64,000 nucleotides of DNA. It comes from Arthrobacter sp. FW306-07-I (lineage in GTDB: Bacteria; Actinomycetota; Actinomycetes; Actinomycetales; Micrococcaceae). The notes under the pieces are model-generated. The model saw only the letters and a program-made list of their open reading frames with translations. It was not told the origin of the DNA and made no database searches. The position numbers and the translations under genes were made by a program. The DNA lies in assembly GCF_021800405.1 (NCBI RefSeq), contig NZ_CP084550.1, positions 2,604,001 to 2,668,000 of the forward strand. Reading direction: 5' to 3'. Positions 46,734-56,300 of this stretch are shown in pieces. Each line of letters starts with the position of its first letter. Position 1 is the first letter of the stretch.

Positions 46734-47882
46734 TCAGCGGAGTCCGGTCTTGCGGTTCAGGGCCAGGTAGATGAGTTCATCGATCAGGTCGGCGTAGCCC
46801 AGGCCTGAAGCGGCCCACATCTGCGGGTACATGCTCTTGGGCGTGAAGCCGGGCATGGTGTTGATCTCGTTGATGATCAACTCACCCTCGGGCGTGTAGA
46901 AGAAGTCCACCCGGCTCAGGCCCTCGGCACCGACGGCATCGAATGCGGCGGCAGCGAGCTCACGGACCCGGGAGATCGCTTCGGCAGGGATGTCCGCCGG
47001 GCAGCTCAGGGCCGCGGCGTCATCCTCGACGTACTTGGCGTTGAAGTCGTAGAACTCGTGCGTTCCCCCGGATACGGAGATCTCGCCCGGCATGGAGGTC
47101 CGGGGCGCGTCGGTGCCCCTGCCTTCCAGGACGGCGCACTCGATTTCGCGTCCCACGATCCCGGCTTCGATCACGAGCTTCAGGTCGTGGCGGCGGGCTT
47201 CTTCGATGGCGGCATCCAGGTCGTCCAGGGAGTCAACCTTCGAAATGCCCATCGAGGAGCCCGCACGGGCCGGCTTGACGAACACGGGGAACCCGAGCCG
47301 GTCCACCTGCTTGCGGACGGACTCGGGGTCCCGGCGCCACTGCCTGTCGGTGACCACGACATAGGGGCCGACGCGGAGTCCGGCAGCTTCGAAAACCACC
47401 TTCATGTAGTGCTTGTCCATGCCGACCGCCGAGGCAAGGACCCCCGCGCCGACATACCGGGTGTCGGAAAGCTCAAGGAGTCCCTGGATGGTGCCGTCTT
47501 CGCCGAAAGGGCCGTGCAGCAGCGGGAAGACCACATCCACGGCGCCCAGTTCCTGCGGCACCTGGTTGGGCGACGCCACAATCAGCTGGTGTTCCCCGCC
47601 GATCTCGGCCAGGGTGACGGTCTCCGACGAGGGCACGACCTCGGGGAGGGCTGAGGCCGACAGGGACCACTGGGCCGTTTCCGCCGGGGCCAGGACCCAT
47701 TGGCCGGTCTTGGCAATCCCGATGGGAATTACCTCGTACTTGTCCTTGTTAATCGCGCCCAGGACACCGGCGGCAGTCACACAGCTCACCGCATGCTCGC
47801 TGGAGCGGCCGCCGAAGAGCACCGCAACGCGCGGTTTCCTGTTGGGTGCCGTTTCCCCGGGGGTGTTTGTGTCGTGGGACAT
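46734..47882 (-). CDS. ddl: D-alanine-D-alanine ligase
   Basis: Makes D-Ala-D-Ala for peptidoglycan. The 382-residue ATP-grasp enzyme has VAVLFGGRSSEHAVS at the start, the HGPFGEDGTIQG box, FVKPARAGSSMGISKV, and the Mg site INEINTMPGFT. The FNAKY segment in the omega loop (YDFNAKYVED) suggests the D-Ala (not D-Lac) form, since a Tyr/Lys pair is usual there. It follows gpsA with a 2-bp gap. Confidence 0.96.
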   Translation of the reverse strand: MSHDTNTPGETAPNRKPRVAVLFGGRSSEHAVSCVTAAGVLGAINKDKYEVIPIGIAKTGQWVLAPAETAQWSLSASALPEVVPSSETVTLAEIGGEHQLIVASPNQVPQELGAVDVVFPLLHGPFGEDGTIQGLLELSDTRYVGAGVLASAVGMDKHYMKVVFEAAGLRVGPYVVVTDRQWRRDPESVRKQVDRLGFPVFVKPARAGSSMGISKVDSLDDLDAAIEEARRHDLKLVIEAGIVGREIECAVLEGRGTDAPRTSMPGEISVSGGTHEFYDFNAKYVEDDAAALSCPADIPAEAISRVRELAAAAFDAVGAEGLSRVDFFYTPEGELIINEINTMPGFTPKSMYPQMWAASGLGYADLIDELIYLALNRKTGLR

Positions 47883-47884
47883 GG

Positions 47885-48934
47885 TCAGTAATCGCCTTCA
47901 GGTTTCAATTCCCGGGACAGCAGAACCGGCCCCAGTTGGTCAACGGACAGCTTGCCTGCCAGCACCGCAACCACGGCGGCAGTAATGGGCATTTCGACGC
48001 CGAGCTTGCCGGCGAGTTCGTGGACGGCCTGGCCCGACTTGATACCTTCGGCGGTCTGGGTCATCTTGCGGCCCACCTCCTCCAGCGTCAGTCCCTGGCC
48101 GAGCAGCCTGCCGGCGGTATGGTTCCGGGACAGGGCGGACGAACAGGTTGCGACGAGGTCGCCCAGCCCGGCGAGCCCGGCCATGGTCTTGGCCTCTCCG
48201 CCCAGCGCCAGCGCGAGGCGGGATGTTTCCGCCAGCCCCCGGGTGATCACCGAGGCCTTGGTGTTGTCCCCCATCTGCCTGCCCTCGCAGATGCCGACGG
48301 CAAGGGCGATCACGTTCTTGACGATGCCGCCGATTTCGACGCCGACGACGTCCGATGTGGTGTAGGGCCGGAAGTACGGAGCGGTGCAGGTCCTGGCCAG
48401 CCAGCCGGCGGTGGCGGAGTCCGTGCAGGCAACGACGGACGCCGTGGGCTCCTCCCGGGCAATTTCCATGGCGAGGTTGGGTCCGGAGACGACGGCGATG
48501 CGTTCCAGCGGCAGGTCCAGTTCCTGGCTGATGACCTCACTCATCCGGGCGTCGGTTCCCAGCTCAAGGCCTTTCATGAGGGAGACGACGACGGCACCCG
48601 GGGCGATCATGGCCTTCCACTCCCGCAACTGCGGACGCAGTGACTGGGCCGGAACGGCGATCACCACAAGTTCGGCTCCCGCCAACACCTCGCGGACGTC
48701 GGTAGACGCTGTGATGTTCTCTGGCAGGACGATGTCCTTGAGGTAGTCGCTGTTGCGGTGGCTGGTGTTGATCTCCTCCACCACTTCGGCGCGCCGGCCC
48801 CACAGCTTGATGGCACGAGGCGTTCCCGTGGCGATGGCTGCATCTGCGAGGATTTTCGCGAACGTGGTCCCCCAGGACCCCGCGCCAAGAACGGCGACCG
48901 TGCGGGCCGCTCCCGGCTTTGCGTCAGCGGTCAC
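47885..48934 (-). CDS. gpsA: Glycerol-3-phosphate dehydrogenase [NAD(P)+] GpsA
   Basis: Reduces dihydroxyacetone phosphate to sn-glycerol-3-phosphate for phospholipids. The 349-residue protein has AVLGAGSWGTTFAKILA at the N-terminus, GLELG, SGPNLAMEIA, and the catalytic Lys in GIVKNVIALAVG. The start is a GTG at 48934 that overlaps the plsC stop (GTGA) behind a GGAAG site; the upstream extension is low-complexity. plsC, which uses its product route, is directly upstream. Confidence 0.96.
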   Translation of the reverse strand: MTADAKPGAARTVAVLGAGSWGTTFAKILADAAIATGTPRAIKLWGRRAEVVEEINTSHRNSDYLKDIVLPENITASTDVREVLAGAELVVIAVPAQSLRPQLREWKAMIAPGAVVVSLMKGLELGTDARMSEVISQELDLPLERIAVVSGPNLAMEIAREEPTASVVACTDSATAGWLARTCTAPYFRPYTTSDVVGVEIGGIVKNVIALAVGICEGRQMGDNTKASVITRGLAETSRLALALGGEAKTMAGLAGLGDLVATCSSALSRNHTAGRLLGQGLTLEEVGRKMTQTAEGIKSGQAVHELAGKLGVEMPITAAVVAVLAGKLSVDQLGPVLLSRELKPEGDY

Positions 48935-49701
48935 GGAGCTTCCGTTCCTGCACCGTGCTGCTGTCCGCGTTCCACGAACCGCCCCTGCTTGGCCTGCTGT
49001 TGCTTGGCCGGGTCCCACCGTTCCGCCGGCGGCTGCTCACCGCGCAGGCTCGCAAGGAGCCCCGTGATCGCAGCCATGATGACTTCCGTGGCCTCCGCCA
49101 GCGTTGCCTTGTCCAGGGGACGTCCGTCGAACGCGCTGAGGTCCACAGGGTCCCCCACCAGTACCCGTGATCGCTTCCGCGGGAACAGGTGGAAACGCTT
49201 GCCGTACCTGGGGAACACCTCGTGGGCACCCCAGTGGGCGATGGGCACCACGGGGATTCCGCCTTCGAGGGCCAGACGTGCAGCGCCGGTATGCCCCTTC
49301 ATGGGCCACAGGTCGGGATCACGCGTCAGCGTGCCCTCGGGGTAGATGATGATGGCACCGCCCTCAGCCACGATCTCCTGGGCCACCTGCAGCGAACGGT
49401 TCGCTCCCGCCGTCGAACGCTCCACCGGCACCTGCTTGGTGGCTCTCAGCAGCGGGCCCAGGCCGGGGACCTTGAACAGGGACGCCTTGGCGAGGAAGTG
49501 CGGGGCCCGTCCCTGGTTGTACAGCATGTGGCCCACCACCAGGGGGTCAATCTCCGTGCAGTGGTTGGGAGCGGCGATGAAGCCGCCCGCGGGAAGTTTT
49601 TCTGTTCCCTCCCACGTCTTGGACATCATGAGGTTCAGCAGCGGCCGGGCGATGCCGGCGATGAACACAAATGTGGCCCTGCTCTTGGCAGATTCCTTCA
49701 C
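48931..49701 (-). CDS. plsC: 1-acyl-sn-glycerol-3-phosphate acyltransferase PlsC
   Basis: Transfers an acyl group to lysophosphatidic acid. The 256-residue protein has NHCTEIDPL (the H-x4-D motif), VPVERST, YPEGTLTRD and IPVVPIAHWG. There is an N-terminal hydrophobic stretch but no cleaved signal. It lies between murA and gpsA and is translationally coupled to gpsA, so phospholipid and peptidoglycan precursor genes share a transcript. The C-terminal 35 residues are Gln/Glu-rich and unconserved. Confidence 0.94.
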   Translation of the reverse strand: MKESAKSRATFVFIAGIARPLLNLMMSKTWEGTEKLPAGGFIAAPNHCTEIDPLVVGHMLYNQGRAPHFLAKASLFKVPGLGPLLRATKQVPVERSTAGANRSLQVAQEIVAEGGAIIIYPEGTLTRDPDLWPMKGHTGAARLALEGGIPVVPIAHWGAHEVFPRYGKRFHLFPRKRSRVLVGDPVDLSAFDGRPLDKATLAEATEVIMAAITGLLASLRGEQPPAERWDPAKQQQAKQGRFVERGQQHGAGTEAP

Positions 49702-49710
49702 AGTTCCGCT

Positions 49711-51036
49711 CTACTTCGTGGTGGTGATGTCGAAATCGGCACCGAGGCCGGCAAGCTTCTCGGTGAAACGCTCGTAGCCGCGGTTGATGATGTCGATGCC
49801 GGTGACCCGCGAGGTTCCCGTGGCGGCCAGGGCGGCGATCAGGTGGCTGAAGCCGCCGCGGAGGTCCGGAACGTCGATGTCCGTTCCCTTGAGCTGGGTG
49901 GGGCCGGAGATGACGGCGGAGTGCAGGAAGTTCCGCTGGCCGAACCGGCACGGAACGCTGCCAAGGCACTCGCGGTGCACCTGGATGCTGGCACCCATGC
50001 GGATCAGGGCATCGGTGAAGCCGAAGCGGTTCTCGTAGACCGTCTCATGGACGATCGAGACACCCTCGGCCTGGGTCAGCGCCACCACGAGGGGCTGCTG
50101 CCAGTCAGTCATGAATCCGGGGTGGACGTCGGTCTCGAGGACCAGCGGGCTCAGCTTTCCGCCCTTGTGGTAGAAGCGGATGCCGTCCTCGCCGATGTCC
50201 ATGCCGCCGCCCACCTTGCGGTAGGTGTTCAGGAAGGTCATCATGTCGCGCTGCGAAGCACCCTCGACAAAGATGTCTCCGCGGGTCACCAGCGCTGCCG
50301 AAGCCCAGGACGCGGATTCGTTGCGGTCCGAGAGGGCCCGGTGGTTATAGCCGCCCAGGTCGCGGACGCCCTCAATGCGGATGGTGCGGTCCGTCTGGAC
50401 GCTGATGATGGCGCCCATCTTCTGCAGGACGGCGATGAGGTCGATGATTTCCGGCTCGGTGGCCGCACCGGAAAGCTCCGTGATGCCCTCGGCACGTGTG
50501 GCGCTGAGGAGGACCTGTTCGGTGGCGCCGACGGACGGGTACGGCAGCGAGATCTTGGCGCCGTGCAGGCCCTTGGGTGCGGAGATGTGGATGCCGCCGG
50601 GGCGCTTCTCCACCACGGCGCCGAACTGCCGCAGGACGTCCAGGTGGTAGTCGATGGGCCGGTCGCCGATCTTGCAGCCGCCCAGGTCCGGGATGAAGGC
50701 TTCGCCGATGGCGTGGATCAGTGGCCCGCACAGCAGGATGGGGATGCGGGAGTCCCCGGCATGCGCATCGATGGCAGTGCTGGATGCCGTCTTCGCGGCC
50801 TTGGGATCGAGGGTGAGGTCACCGTTGACCGGATCCTTCTCCACGGTCACGCCGTGCAGCTGCAACAGGGAGGTAACCACCTCCACGTCCTTGATTTCCG
50901 GCACGTTCCGCAACACCGACGGTTCGTTGCCCAGCAACGCCGCAACCATTGCCTTCGGGACAAGGTTCTTTGCCCCACGGACGCTGACGCGGCCTGTAAG
51001 CGGGACACCGCCGCGGATTGTCAGAACACTACTCAT
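49711..51036 (-). CDS. murA: UDP-GlcNAc 1-carboxyvinyltransferase MurA
   Basis: First committed step of peptidoglycan synthesis. The 441-residue enzyme begins MSSVLTIRGGVPLTG. Lys23-like RGAKNLVPKAM and the active-site Cys in LGGCKIGDRPIDYH are present, so it should be fosfomycin-sensitive. The C-terminal domain has VPDLRGGFSHLIAAL. The start is 9-10 bp from plsC's on the same strand. A GC-rich hairpin lies 95 bp upstream towards leuD. Confidence 0.95.
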   Translation of the reverse strand: MSSVLTIRGGVPLTGRVSVRGAKNLVPKAMVAALLGNEPSVLRNVPEIKDVEVVTSLLQLHGVTVEKDPVNGDLTLDPKAAKTASSTAIDAHAGDSRIPILLCGPLIHAIGEAFIPDLGGCKIGDRPIDYHLDVLRQFGAVVEKRPGGIHISAPKGLHGAKISLPYPSVGATEQVLLSATRAEGITELSGAATEPEIIDLIAVLQKMGAIISVQTDRTIRIEGVRDLGGYNHRALSDRNESASWASAALVTRGDIFVEGASQRDMMTFLNTYRKVGGGMDIGEDGIRFYHKGGKLSPLVLETDVHPGFMTDWQQPLVVALTQAEGVSIVHETVYENRFGFTDALIRMGASIQVHRECLGSVPCRFGQRNFLHSAVISGPTQLKGTDIDVPDLRGGFSHLIAALAATGTSRVTGIDIINRGYERFTEKLAGLGADFDITTTK

Positions 51037-51130
51037 ATACCGGTTTCCTCACGATCACTAGCCCCCAAAACCTTGCAAAGGCTCCAACCAAGCATAGGAG
51101 GTCGCGTTACCGAACCGAAATAAGGGGGCA

Positions 51131-51168
51131 CCGGCGGCGGGGCGTGGCGCACCCGCCCCTGCCGCCGG
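51131..51168 (-). terminator. Hairpin between leuD and murA
   Basis: Arms 51131-51144 and 51154-51168 pair over 14 bases with one bulged T. On the minus strand it lies after leuD and is followed by a short C/T run (CCCCCTTATTT). Probable weak terminator of leuCD. Confidence 0.45.
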
Positions 51169-51182
51169 AATGGTCCGGGCAG

Positions 51183-51785
51183 CTAGGAGAGCTTTGCCGG
51201 CAGGGTCTTGGGCTTGAACGCCGGGCGGGTCGCCTCGTAGGCGGTGATGTCGGCTTCGTGCTGGAGGGTCAGCCCGATGTCGTCCAGCCCCTCCAGGAGC
51301 CGCCAGCGGGTGTAGTCGTCGATCTCGAACGGCGCCACGATGTTGCCGCACACCACGGTCTTGGACTCGAGATCCACCGTGACCTGGGTCCCCGGAGCGT
51401 TCTCGAGTTCCTTCCAGATGAGCTCGATGTCGTCCTGCGCCACCTGCGCGGCCAGCAGCCCCTGCTTGCCGGAGTTGCCGCGGAAGATGTCGGCGAAGCG
51501 GGAGGACAGCACTGCCTTGAAGCCATAGTCCTTCAAGGCCCACACTGCATGCTCGCGGGAGGAACCGGTGCCGAAGTCCGGTCCGGCCACCAGCACGGAG
51601 CCGGCGTTGTAGGGCTCCTGGTTGAGGATGAAGGACGGGTCCTTGCGCCAGGCGGAGAACAGGGCGTCCTCAAAGCCGGTCCGGGTGATGCGCTTGAGGT
51701 ACACCGCGGGGATGATCTGGTCGGTGTCAACATTGCTCTGGCGCAGCGGGACGCCGATGCCGGTGTGCTTGGTGAACTTTTCCAT
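51183..51785 (-). CDS. leuD: 3-isopropylmalate dehydratase small subunit LeuD
   Basis: Small subunit of isopropylmalate isomerase in leucine synthesis. The 200-residue protein has [13 protein letters not shown] and the swivel-domain motif [17 protein letters not shown]. The ATG at 51785 starts MEKFTKHTG. It follows leuC by 10 bp, so the two subunits are made together. Confidence 0.96.
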   Translation of the reverse strand: MEKFTKHTGIGVPLRQSNVDTDQIIPAVYLKRITRTGFEDALFSAWRKDPSFILNQEPYNAGSVLVAGPDFGTGSSREHAVWALKDYGFKAVLSSRFADIFRGNSGKQGLLAAQVAQDDIELIWKELENAPGTQVTVDLESKTVVCGNIVAPFEIDDYTRWRLLEGLDDIGLTLQHEADITAYEATRPAFKPKTLPAKLS

Positions 51786-51795
51786 GATGTCTGTC

Positions 51796-53256
51796 CTAGG
51801 CTGCGTCGATGCGGATGGCGGCGGGTTCGGGGGCCGGTTCAAGGTCCGACGGCGAGCTGAGCGTGCCGCGCACCGCCGTGGCTGCAGCCACCACCGGGGA
51901 GACCAGGTGCGTGCGACCGCCCTTGCCCTGGCGTCCTTCAAAGTTGCGGTTGGACGTGGAGGCGCAGCGCTCCCCCGGCTCCAGCTGGTCCGGGTTCATG
52001 CCCAGGCACATGGAGCAGCCGGCAAAACGCCATTCGGCGCCGAAGTCCTTGAACACACGGTCCAGTCCCTCGGCCTCGGCCTCGAGCCGGACACGGGCCG
52101 AACCCGGTACCACCAGCATCCGCACATTCGGGTCCTTTTCGCGCCCGCGGATGATGTCCGCCGCAGCGCGCAGGTCCTCGATGCGCGAGTTGGTGCAGGA
52201 GCCCAGGAAGACGGTGTCAACGCGAATGTCCTTCATGGGGGTGCCGGCTTCCAGGCCCATGTACTGCAGGGCCCGCTCCGCGGCAGCCTTGGCGTTCTCG
52301 TCACCAAAGTCCGCCGGGTTCGGGACGGCCTGGGACAGGGAGACGCCCTGCCCTGGGTTGGTGCCCCAGGTGACGAAGGGCTCCAACGTGTCAGCATCCA
52401 GATCCACCTCGACGTCGAAGGTGGCGTCGTCGTCGGTCCTCAGCGTGTTCCAATATTCGACGGCGGCATCCCAGTCAGCGCCTTCCGGAGCGTGCGGGCG
52501 GCCCTTCATGTAGGCGTACGTGGTCTCGTCCGGGGCCACCATGCCGGCGCGGGCGCCGGCCTCGATGGACATGTTGCAGATGGTCATGCGGGCTTCCATG
52601 GACAGGGCCCGGATCGCGGAGCCGCGGTATTCCAGGACGTAGCCCTGCCCGCCGCCGGTGCCAATCTTGGCGATGACCGCCAGGATGATGTCCTTCGCCG
52701 TGACACCGGGACGCAGGGTGCCCTCGACGTTGATGGCCATGGTCTTGAACGCCTTGAGCGACAGGGTCTGGGTGGCCATGACATGCTCCACCTCGGAGGT
52801 GCCGATGCCCATGGCCAGGGCACCGAAGGCGCCGTGGGTGGAAGTGTGCGAGTCGCCGCAGACAACCGTCATGCCCGGCTGGGTGAGGCCCAGCTGCGGA
52901 CCGACCACGTGGACAATGCCCTGTTCTGCGTCGCCCAGGCTGTGCAGCCGGACACCGAACTCCGCGCAGTTGTGGCGCAGGGTCTCGATCTGAGTGCGGC
53001 TGGTCAAATCAGCAATGGGCTTGTCGATGTCCAGCGTGGGGGTGTTGTGATCCTCGGTGGCAATGGTCAGGTCCGGCCGGCGCAGCTTGCGGCCGGCCAG
53101 CCGAAGGCCTTCAAAGGCCTGCGGGGACGTGACTTCGTGGACCAGGTGGAGGTCGATGAACAGAAGGTCTGGCTGGGCGTTGGCTCCTTCGCCGTCACCT
53201 TTGCGCACCACGTGCGCGTCCCAGACTTTCTCGGCCAATGTCTTTGCCATGGCCAT
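51796..53256 (-). CDS. leuC: 3-isopropylmalate dehydratase large subunit LeuC
   Basis: Large 4Fe-4S subunit of isopropylmalate isomerase. The 486-residue protein has [15 protein letters not shown], the cluster Cys in FLGSCTNSR and the pair in [10 protein letters not shown]. The C-terminus has an extra ~15-residue Ala/Pro tail. The ATG is well placed; the divergent IclR gene begins 108 bp upstream. Confidence 0.96.
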   Translation of the reverse strand: MAMAKTLAEKVWDAHVVRKGDGEGANAQPDLLFIDLHLVHEVTSPQAFEGLRLAGRKLRRPDLTIATEDHNTPTLDIDKPIADLTSRTQIETLRHNCAEFGVRLHSLGDAEQGIVHVVGPQLGLTQPGMTVVCGDSHTSTHGAFGALAMGIGTSEVEHVMATQTLSLKAFKTMAINVEGTLRPGVTAKDIILAVIAKIGTGGGQGYVLEYRGSAIRALSMEARMTICNMSIEAGARAGMVAPDETTYAYMKGRPHAPEGADWDAAVEYWNTLRTDDDATFDVEVDLDADTLEPFVTWGTNPGQGVSLSQAVPNPADFGDENAKAAAERALQYMGLEAGTPMKDIRVDTVFLGSCTNSRIEDLRAAADIIRGREKDPNVRMLVVPGSARVRLEAEAEGLDRVFKDFGAEWRFAGCSMCLGMNPDQLEPGERCASTSNRNFEGRQGKGGRTHLVSPVVAAATAVRGTLSSPSDLEPAPEPAAIRIDAA

Positions 53257-53333
53257 CTCCCTTCACTGCTGTTTGGCTGATTAGTCCAACTGAATCAAGA
53301 CGGCTCCGCGCTGCGCCAGCCGAAAGATTTGCA

Positions 53334-53348
53334 TCTCAGATACTGAGA
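53334..53348. promoter_or_regulatory. Palindrome in the leuC/IclR intergenic region
   Basis: TCTCAG-ATA-CTGAGA, a perfect 6-bp inverted repeat with a 3-bp centre, lies 16 bp upstream of the IclR start and 78 bp upstream of leuC. A binding site for the adjacent regulator is a reasonable inference. Confidence 0.5.
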
Positions 53349-53363
53349 CGGCAATATCATTAC

Positions 53364-54083
53364 ATGGACAATTCTAGTGGAGTCGGTGTCATTGATAAAG
53401 CGGCCCAGGTGCTCGACGCACTCGAGGCAGGTCCCACCACGCTGGCGCAGCTGGTGGCCGCTACCGGACTGGCCCGGCCCACTGTCCACCGCCTCGCTTT
53501 GGCGCTGGTGCACCACCGGCTGGTCAGCCGCGACATCCAGGGCCGGTTCGTCCTCGGCAGCCGGCTCGTTGAGCTCGCCTCGGCAGCCGGCGAGGACCGC
53601 CTGATCGCCTCCGCCGGGCCCGTGCTGATGCAGTTGCGCGACGCCACCGGCGAGAGCGCGCAGATCTTCCGCCGACAGGGCGACTGGCGCGTCTGCGTCG
53701 CCTCCGCCGAACGCCCCATCGGTTTGCGCGACACCATCCCCGTCGGCACGCAATTGTCCATGAAAGCCGGCTCCGCCGCCCAGGTCCTGCTCGCCTGGGA
53801 GGACCACGACCGGCTCCTTGAGGGCCTGCAGTCAGCCCGCTTCACGCCCACCGTCCTGGCAGGGGTACGACGGCGGGGCTGGGGACAGAGCCTTGGCGAA
53901 CGCGAGCCGGGAGTCGCCTCCGTCTCGGCCCCCGTCCGCGGTCCGTCCGGCAGGGTGATTGCCGCCGTCTCCATTTCCGGACCCATCGAGCGGCTGACCC
54001 GCCAACCGGGGCGCCTGCACGCGGAAGTGGTGTGCAACGCCGGCCGGATCCTCACCGAGGCGCTGCGGAAAAACAACGACTAG
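53364..54083 (+). CDS. IclR-family regulator of leuCD (NdgR/LtbR-like)
   Basis: A 239-residue IclR-type regulator. The N-terminal winged HTH (about 12-70) includes LAQLVAATGLARPTVHRLA, and the effector-binding domain follows (VPVGTQLSMKAGSAAQVL, SVSAPVRGPSGRVIAAVSISGP). It is divergent from leuC across 107 bp. In Corynebacterium (LtbR) and Streptomyces (NdgR) this position controls leucine and amino-acid genes, so a similar role is likely. The ATG at 53364 begins MDNSSGVGV, which is the NdgR-type start. Confidence 0.92.
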   Translation: MDNSSGVGVIDKAAQVLDALEAGPTTLAQLVAATGLARPTVHRLALALVHHRLVSRDIQGRFVLGSRLVELASAAGEDRLIASAGPVLMQLRDATGESAQIFRRQGDWRVCVASAERPIGLRDTIPVGTQLSMKAGSAAQVLLAWEDHDRLLEGLQSARFTPTVLAGVRRRGWGQSLGEREPGVASVSAPVRGPSGRVIAAVSISGPIERLTRQPGRLHAEVVCNAGRILTEALRKNND

Positions 54084-54126
54084 CAAAGTCCGCTCTCCCG
54101 CCCGTTCACGCCGCTAGGCTGTGGCC

Positions 54127-54687
54127 ATGGGCAGCTATGCAGTGTTCCTCCGCGGCATCAATGTGGGCGGAATCAATATCAAGATGGCCGATCTTCGGGA
54201 CGCACTGAAGAACCGCGGCTTCACCGATGCCAAGACCCTTTTGGCCAGCGGAAACGTGGTGCTCTCCAGTACCCTGGACGCAGCCGCCGTCAAACAGGAA
54301 TGCGAGCAGTGCCTGCGTGCAGCGTTTGGCTATGAGGCGTGGGTGGTGGTCCTGGATGCCGGGAGGGTGGCCCAGCTGGTGGAAGCCTGCCCCTTCCCCG
54401 AAGACGACAAGTCCACCCACACCTACATCACCCTCTCGTCGGATGCCAAGGTGCTGGATGAGCTGGAAGCAGGAGGGTCCGCCCTGGAAAAGCATGACCA
54501 GCGGCGGCTGGGGCCGGAAGCCCTTGCCTGGCTGGCCCCGGTGGGTGGAACCCTGGACAGCCCGTTCAGCAAGATCAGTGCCAAGGCAAAGTTAAAGGCC
54601 GCCACTACCACCCGCAACCTGCGCACCCTGATTAAGATCCGCGATGCCGCGGCTGCCCTCGCCGCCGCCCAGGCAACAAGCTCCTAG
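54127..54687 (+). CDS. DUF1697 domain-containing protein
   Basis: A 186-residue cytoplasmic protein of the DUF1697 family, function unknown. Its start YAVFLRGINVGGINIKMADLRDAL is the family signature, followed by TLLASGNVVLSS and a C-terminal TTRNLRTLIKI. The ATG at 54127 is preferred to a GTG two codons upstream. It converges with the GTPase pair with a 4-bp overlap at the end. Confidence 0.88.
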   Translation: MGSYAVFLRGINVGGINIKMADLRDALKNRGFTDAKTLLASGNVVLSSTLDAAAVKQECEQCLRAAFGYEAWVVVLDAGRVAQLVEACPFPEDDKSTHTYITLSSDAKVLDELEAGGSALEKHDQRRLGPEALAWLAPVGGTLDSPFSKISAKAKLKAATTTRNLRTLIKIRDAAAALAAAQATSS

Positions 54688-56300
54688 CCTGGCCCTGCCT
54701 TCTTCAGGGCCTTGTTGAAGGCTGCAAGCCGGGCAATCCCGGCCTCCACTGGGGCCACCACCAGTTCCTGGGCTGCACCTGCAACGGCACTGTTGAGCCG
54801 GCGTCGGGCCCTTGCAGCACGCGCGCGGGCAGCACCTGCCGCGATAAAGCGGCCGGTGATGGCCAGGAAGATCCCCAACACCACGCCCAGCGCAATCATC
54901 AGCGTAGGCGCCGGCCACCCCTCCACTCGCGGTACCTCCGGTACCGGCAACTGCAGGTACGCCAGCCCGGCCAGCACGCCGAGCCAGCCCAGGCCACCCA
55001 GGACCGTCAGCAGCGCGAGCCACTGCAGGATGTTGAAGAGCCCCCACCACCAGGCTTTGCGGTTGGCTCCCAGGTCGGTTCCGGCGATGGCCTGGTCCAG
55101 AGCGTCGGGCAGCCTGTCCCTTCCTGCCCTTGCTGTTCCCCGGATTGCGGCCCGCCAGGGTCCCGGCGCGCCCGCGCTGGCCGAATCCGCAAATTCCCTG
55201 ACCGCCGCATCCGTCCTGGCCCGTTCCGGCGCACCGGCAGGCGGCAGCGATGTCCTGTTCAGCTCGGCAGGAGTATCCCGCCGCAGGTTGAGCCGCCGCA
55301 GTGGGTCCGGCCGGAAACGGGAGAGCCAGCGGGTTACAGGCCAGCCCGTCCTGCGCACCGACTCCAGACGGTAGGACTGGCCTACCGCCCGCACCACGGC
55401 AGGGACGTTTGCCGCCAGGGCCAGTTCCTCAGCCAGTCTCGTCTTTGCCGCGGTCCGCACCCCCGCAGCCTCCCCCTCGCCGGAAACGCGCCGCAGGTCC
55501 TCCGCTGCCTTGGTCACATCGGCCTCCAGGCGCCGGGACTGGGCCTGGCGCTGGACGGCAACCTTCCGTATGGCGGCACGCACTTCCGGGATTCCCGCTC
55601 CCGTCACTGCCGACGAGGCAAGCACGCGCACCTGTCCCAGCCCTTCCCCTGCAAGGATCGCGTGCAGCGAGTCGAGCACCGGTTGCAGATCATGCGCAGG
55701 CAGCCGGTCCACCTGGTTCAGGACCACGAGCGTGACGGCACCATGGGTGACAAGGGGTGCCAGGAATCCGTTGTGCACGGCGGCGTCGGCATATTTTTGC
55801 GGGTCGAGCACCCAGACCAGGACGTCCACCATTCCCACCATCCGCTGCACGATCTCGCGGTTCGCGGCACGGGTCGAATCGAAGTCCGGCAAATCCAGCA
55901 GGATCAGCCCGGTCTGTTCATCGGCGAAGCCCTCCACCGGTGCGGCGTGGTGCCGGTTTCCAACCTCCAGCCAGTCCAGCAGCGCCTCGCTCCCCTTTGC
56001 TCCCCACACCCCCGCCAGTGGTTCCGATGTGGTGGGACGGCGGGCGGCCGCCGTTGCGATTTCCGCGCCGCTGACGGCATTGAAAAGGGAGGACTTGCCG
56101 CTGCCTGTCGCTCCGAAAAACCCCACCACGGTGTGGTCGGCGGACAATGAGCGGCGTGAACTGGCGCGTTCCAGGACGTCGAATGCTTCCTGCAGCGCCT
56201 CGTCCGGGACCACGCCCTCCCCCAGTTCGTGGGCGTCCTGGAGGGCCTGGAGCCGGCTGTCCAGCCGCGTTGACCCGCGTGCCCCGCTGTGGCGGCTCAC
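54684..56300 (-). CDS. Membrane-anchored GTPase (first of a pair)
   Basis: A 538-residue dynamin/Era-like GTPase. G1 is GATGSGKSS (63-71), G3 DLPDFDS, G4 NQVD and the G5-like SSAVTGAG. Two hydrophobic segments (about 420-445 and 465-485) with polar flanks put the GTPase domain in the cytoplasm and the rest at the membrane. The middle is Arg/Ala-rich. It resembles the YfjP/YcjX-like bacterial GTPases. Its ATG overlaps the stop of the upstream GTPase gene by 4 bp. Confidence 0.85.
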   Translation of the reverse strand: MSRHSGARGSTRLDSRLQALQDAHELGEGVVPDEALQEAFDVLERASSRRSLSADHTVVGFFGATGSGKSSLFNAVSGAEIATAAARRPTTSEPLAGVWGAKGSEALLDWLEVGNRHHAAPVEGFADEQTGLILLDLPDFDSTRAANREIVQRMVGMVDVLVWVLDPQKYADAAVHNGFLAPLVTHGAVTLVVLNQVDRLPAHDLQPVLDSLHAILAGEGLGQVRVLASSAVTGAGIPEVRAAIRKVAVQRQAQSRRLEADVTKAAEDLRRVSGEGEAAGVRTAAKTRLAEELALAANVPAVVRAVGQSYRLESVRRTGWPVTRWLSRFRPDPLRRLNLRRDTPAELNRTSLPPAGAPERARTDAAVREFADSASAGAPGPWRAAIRGTARAGRDRLPDALDQAIAGTDLGANRKAWWWGLFNILQWLALLTVLGGLGWLGVLAGLAYLQLPVPEVPRVEGWPAPTLMIALGVVLGIFLAITGRFIAAGAARARAARARRRLNSAVAGAAQELVVAPVEAGIARLAAFNKALKKAGPG

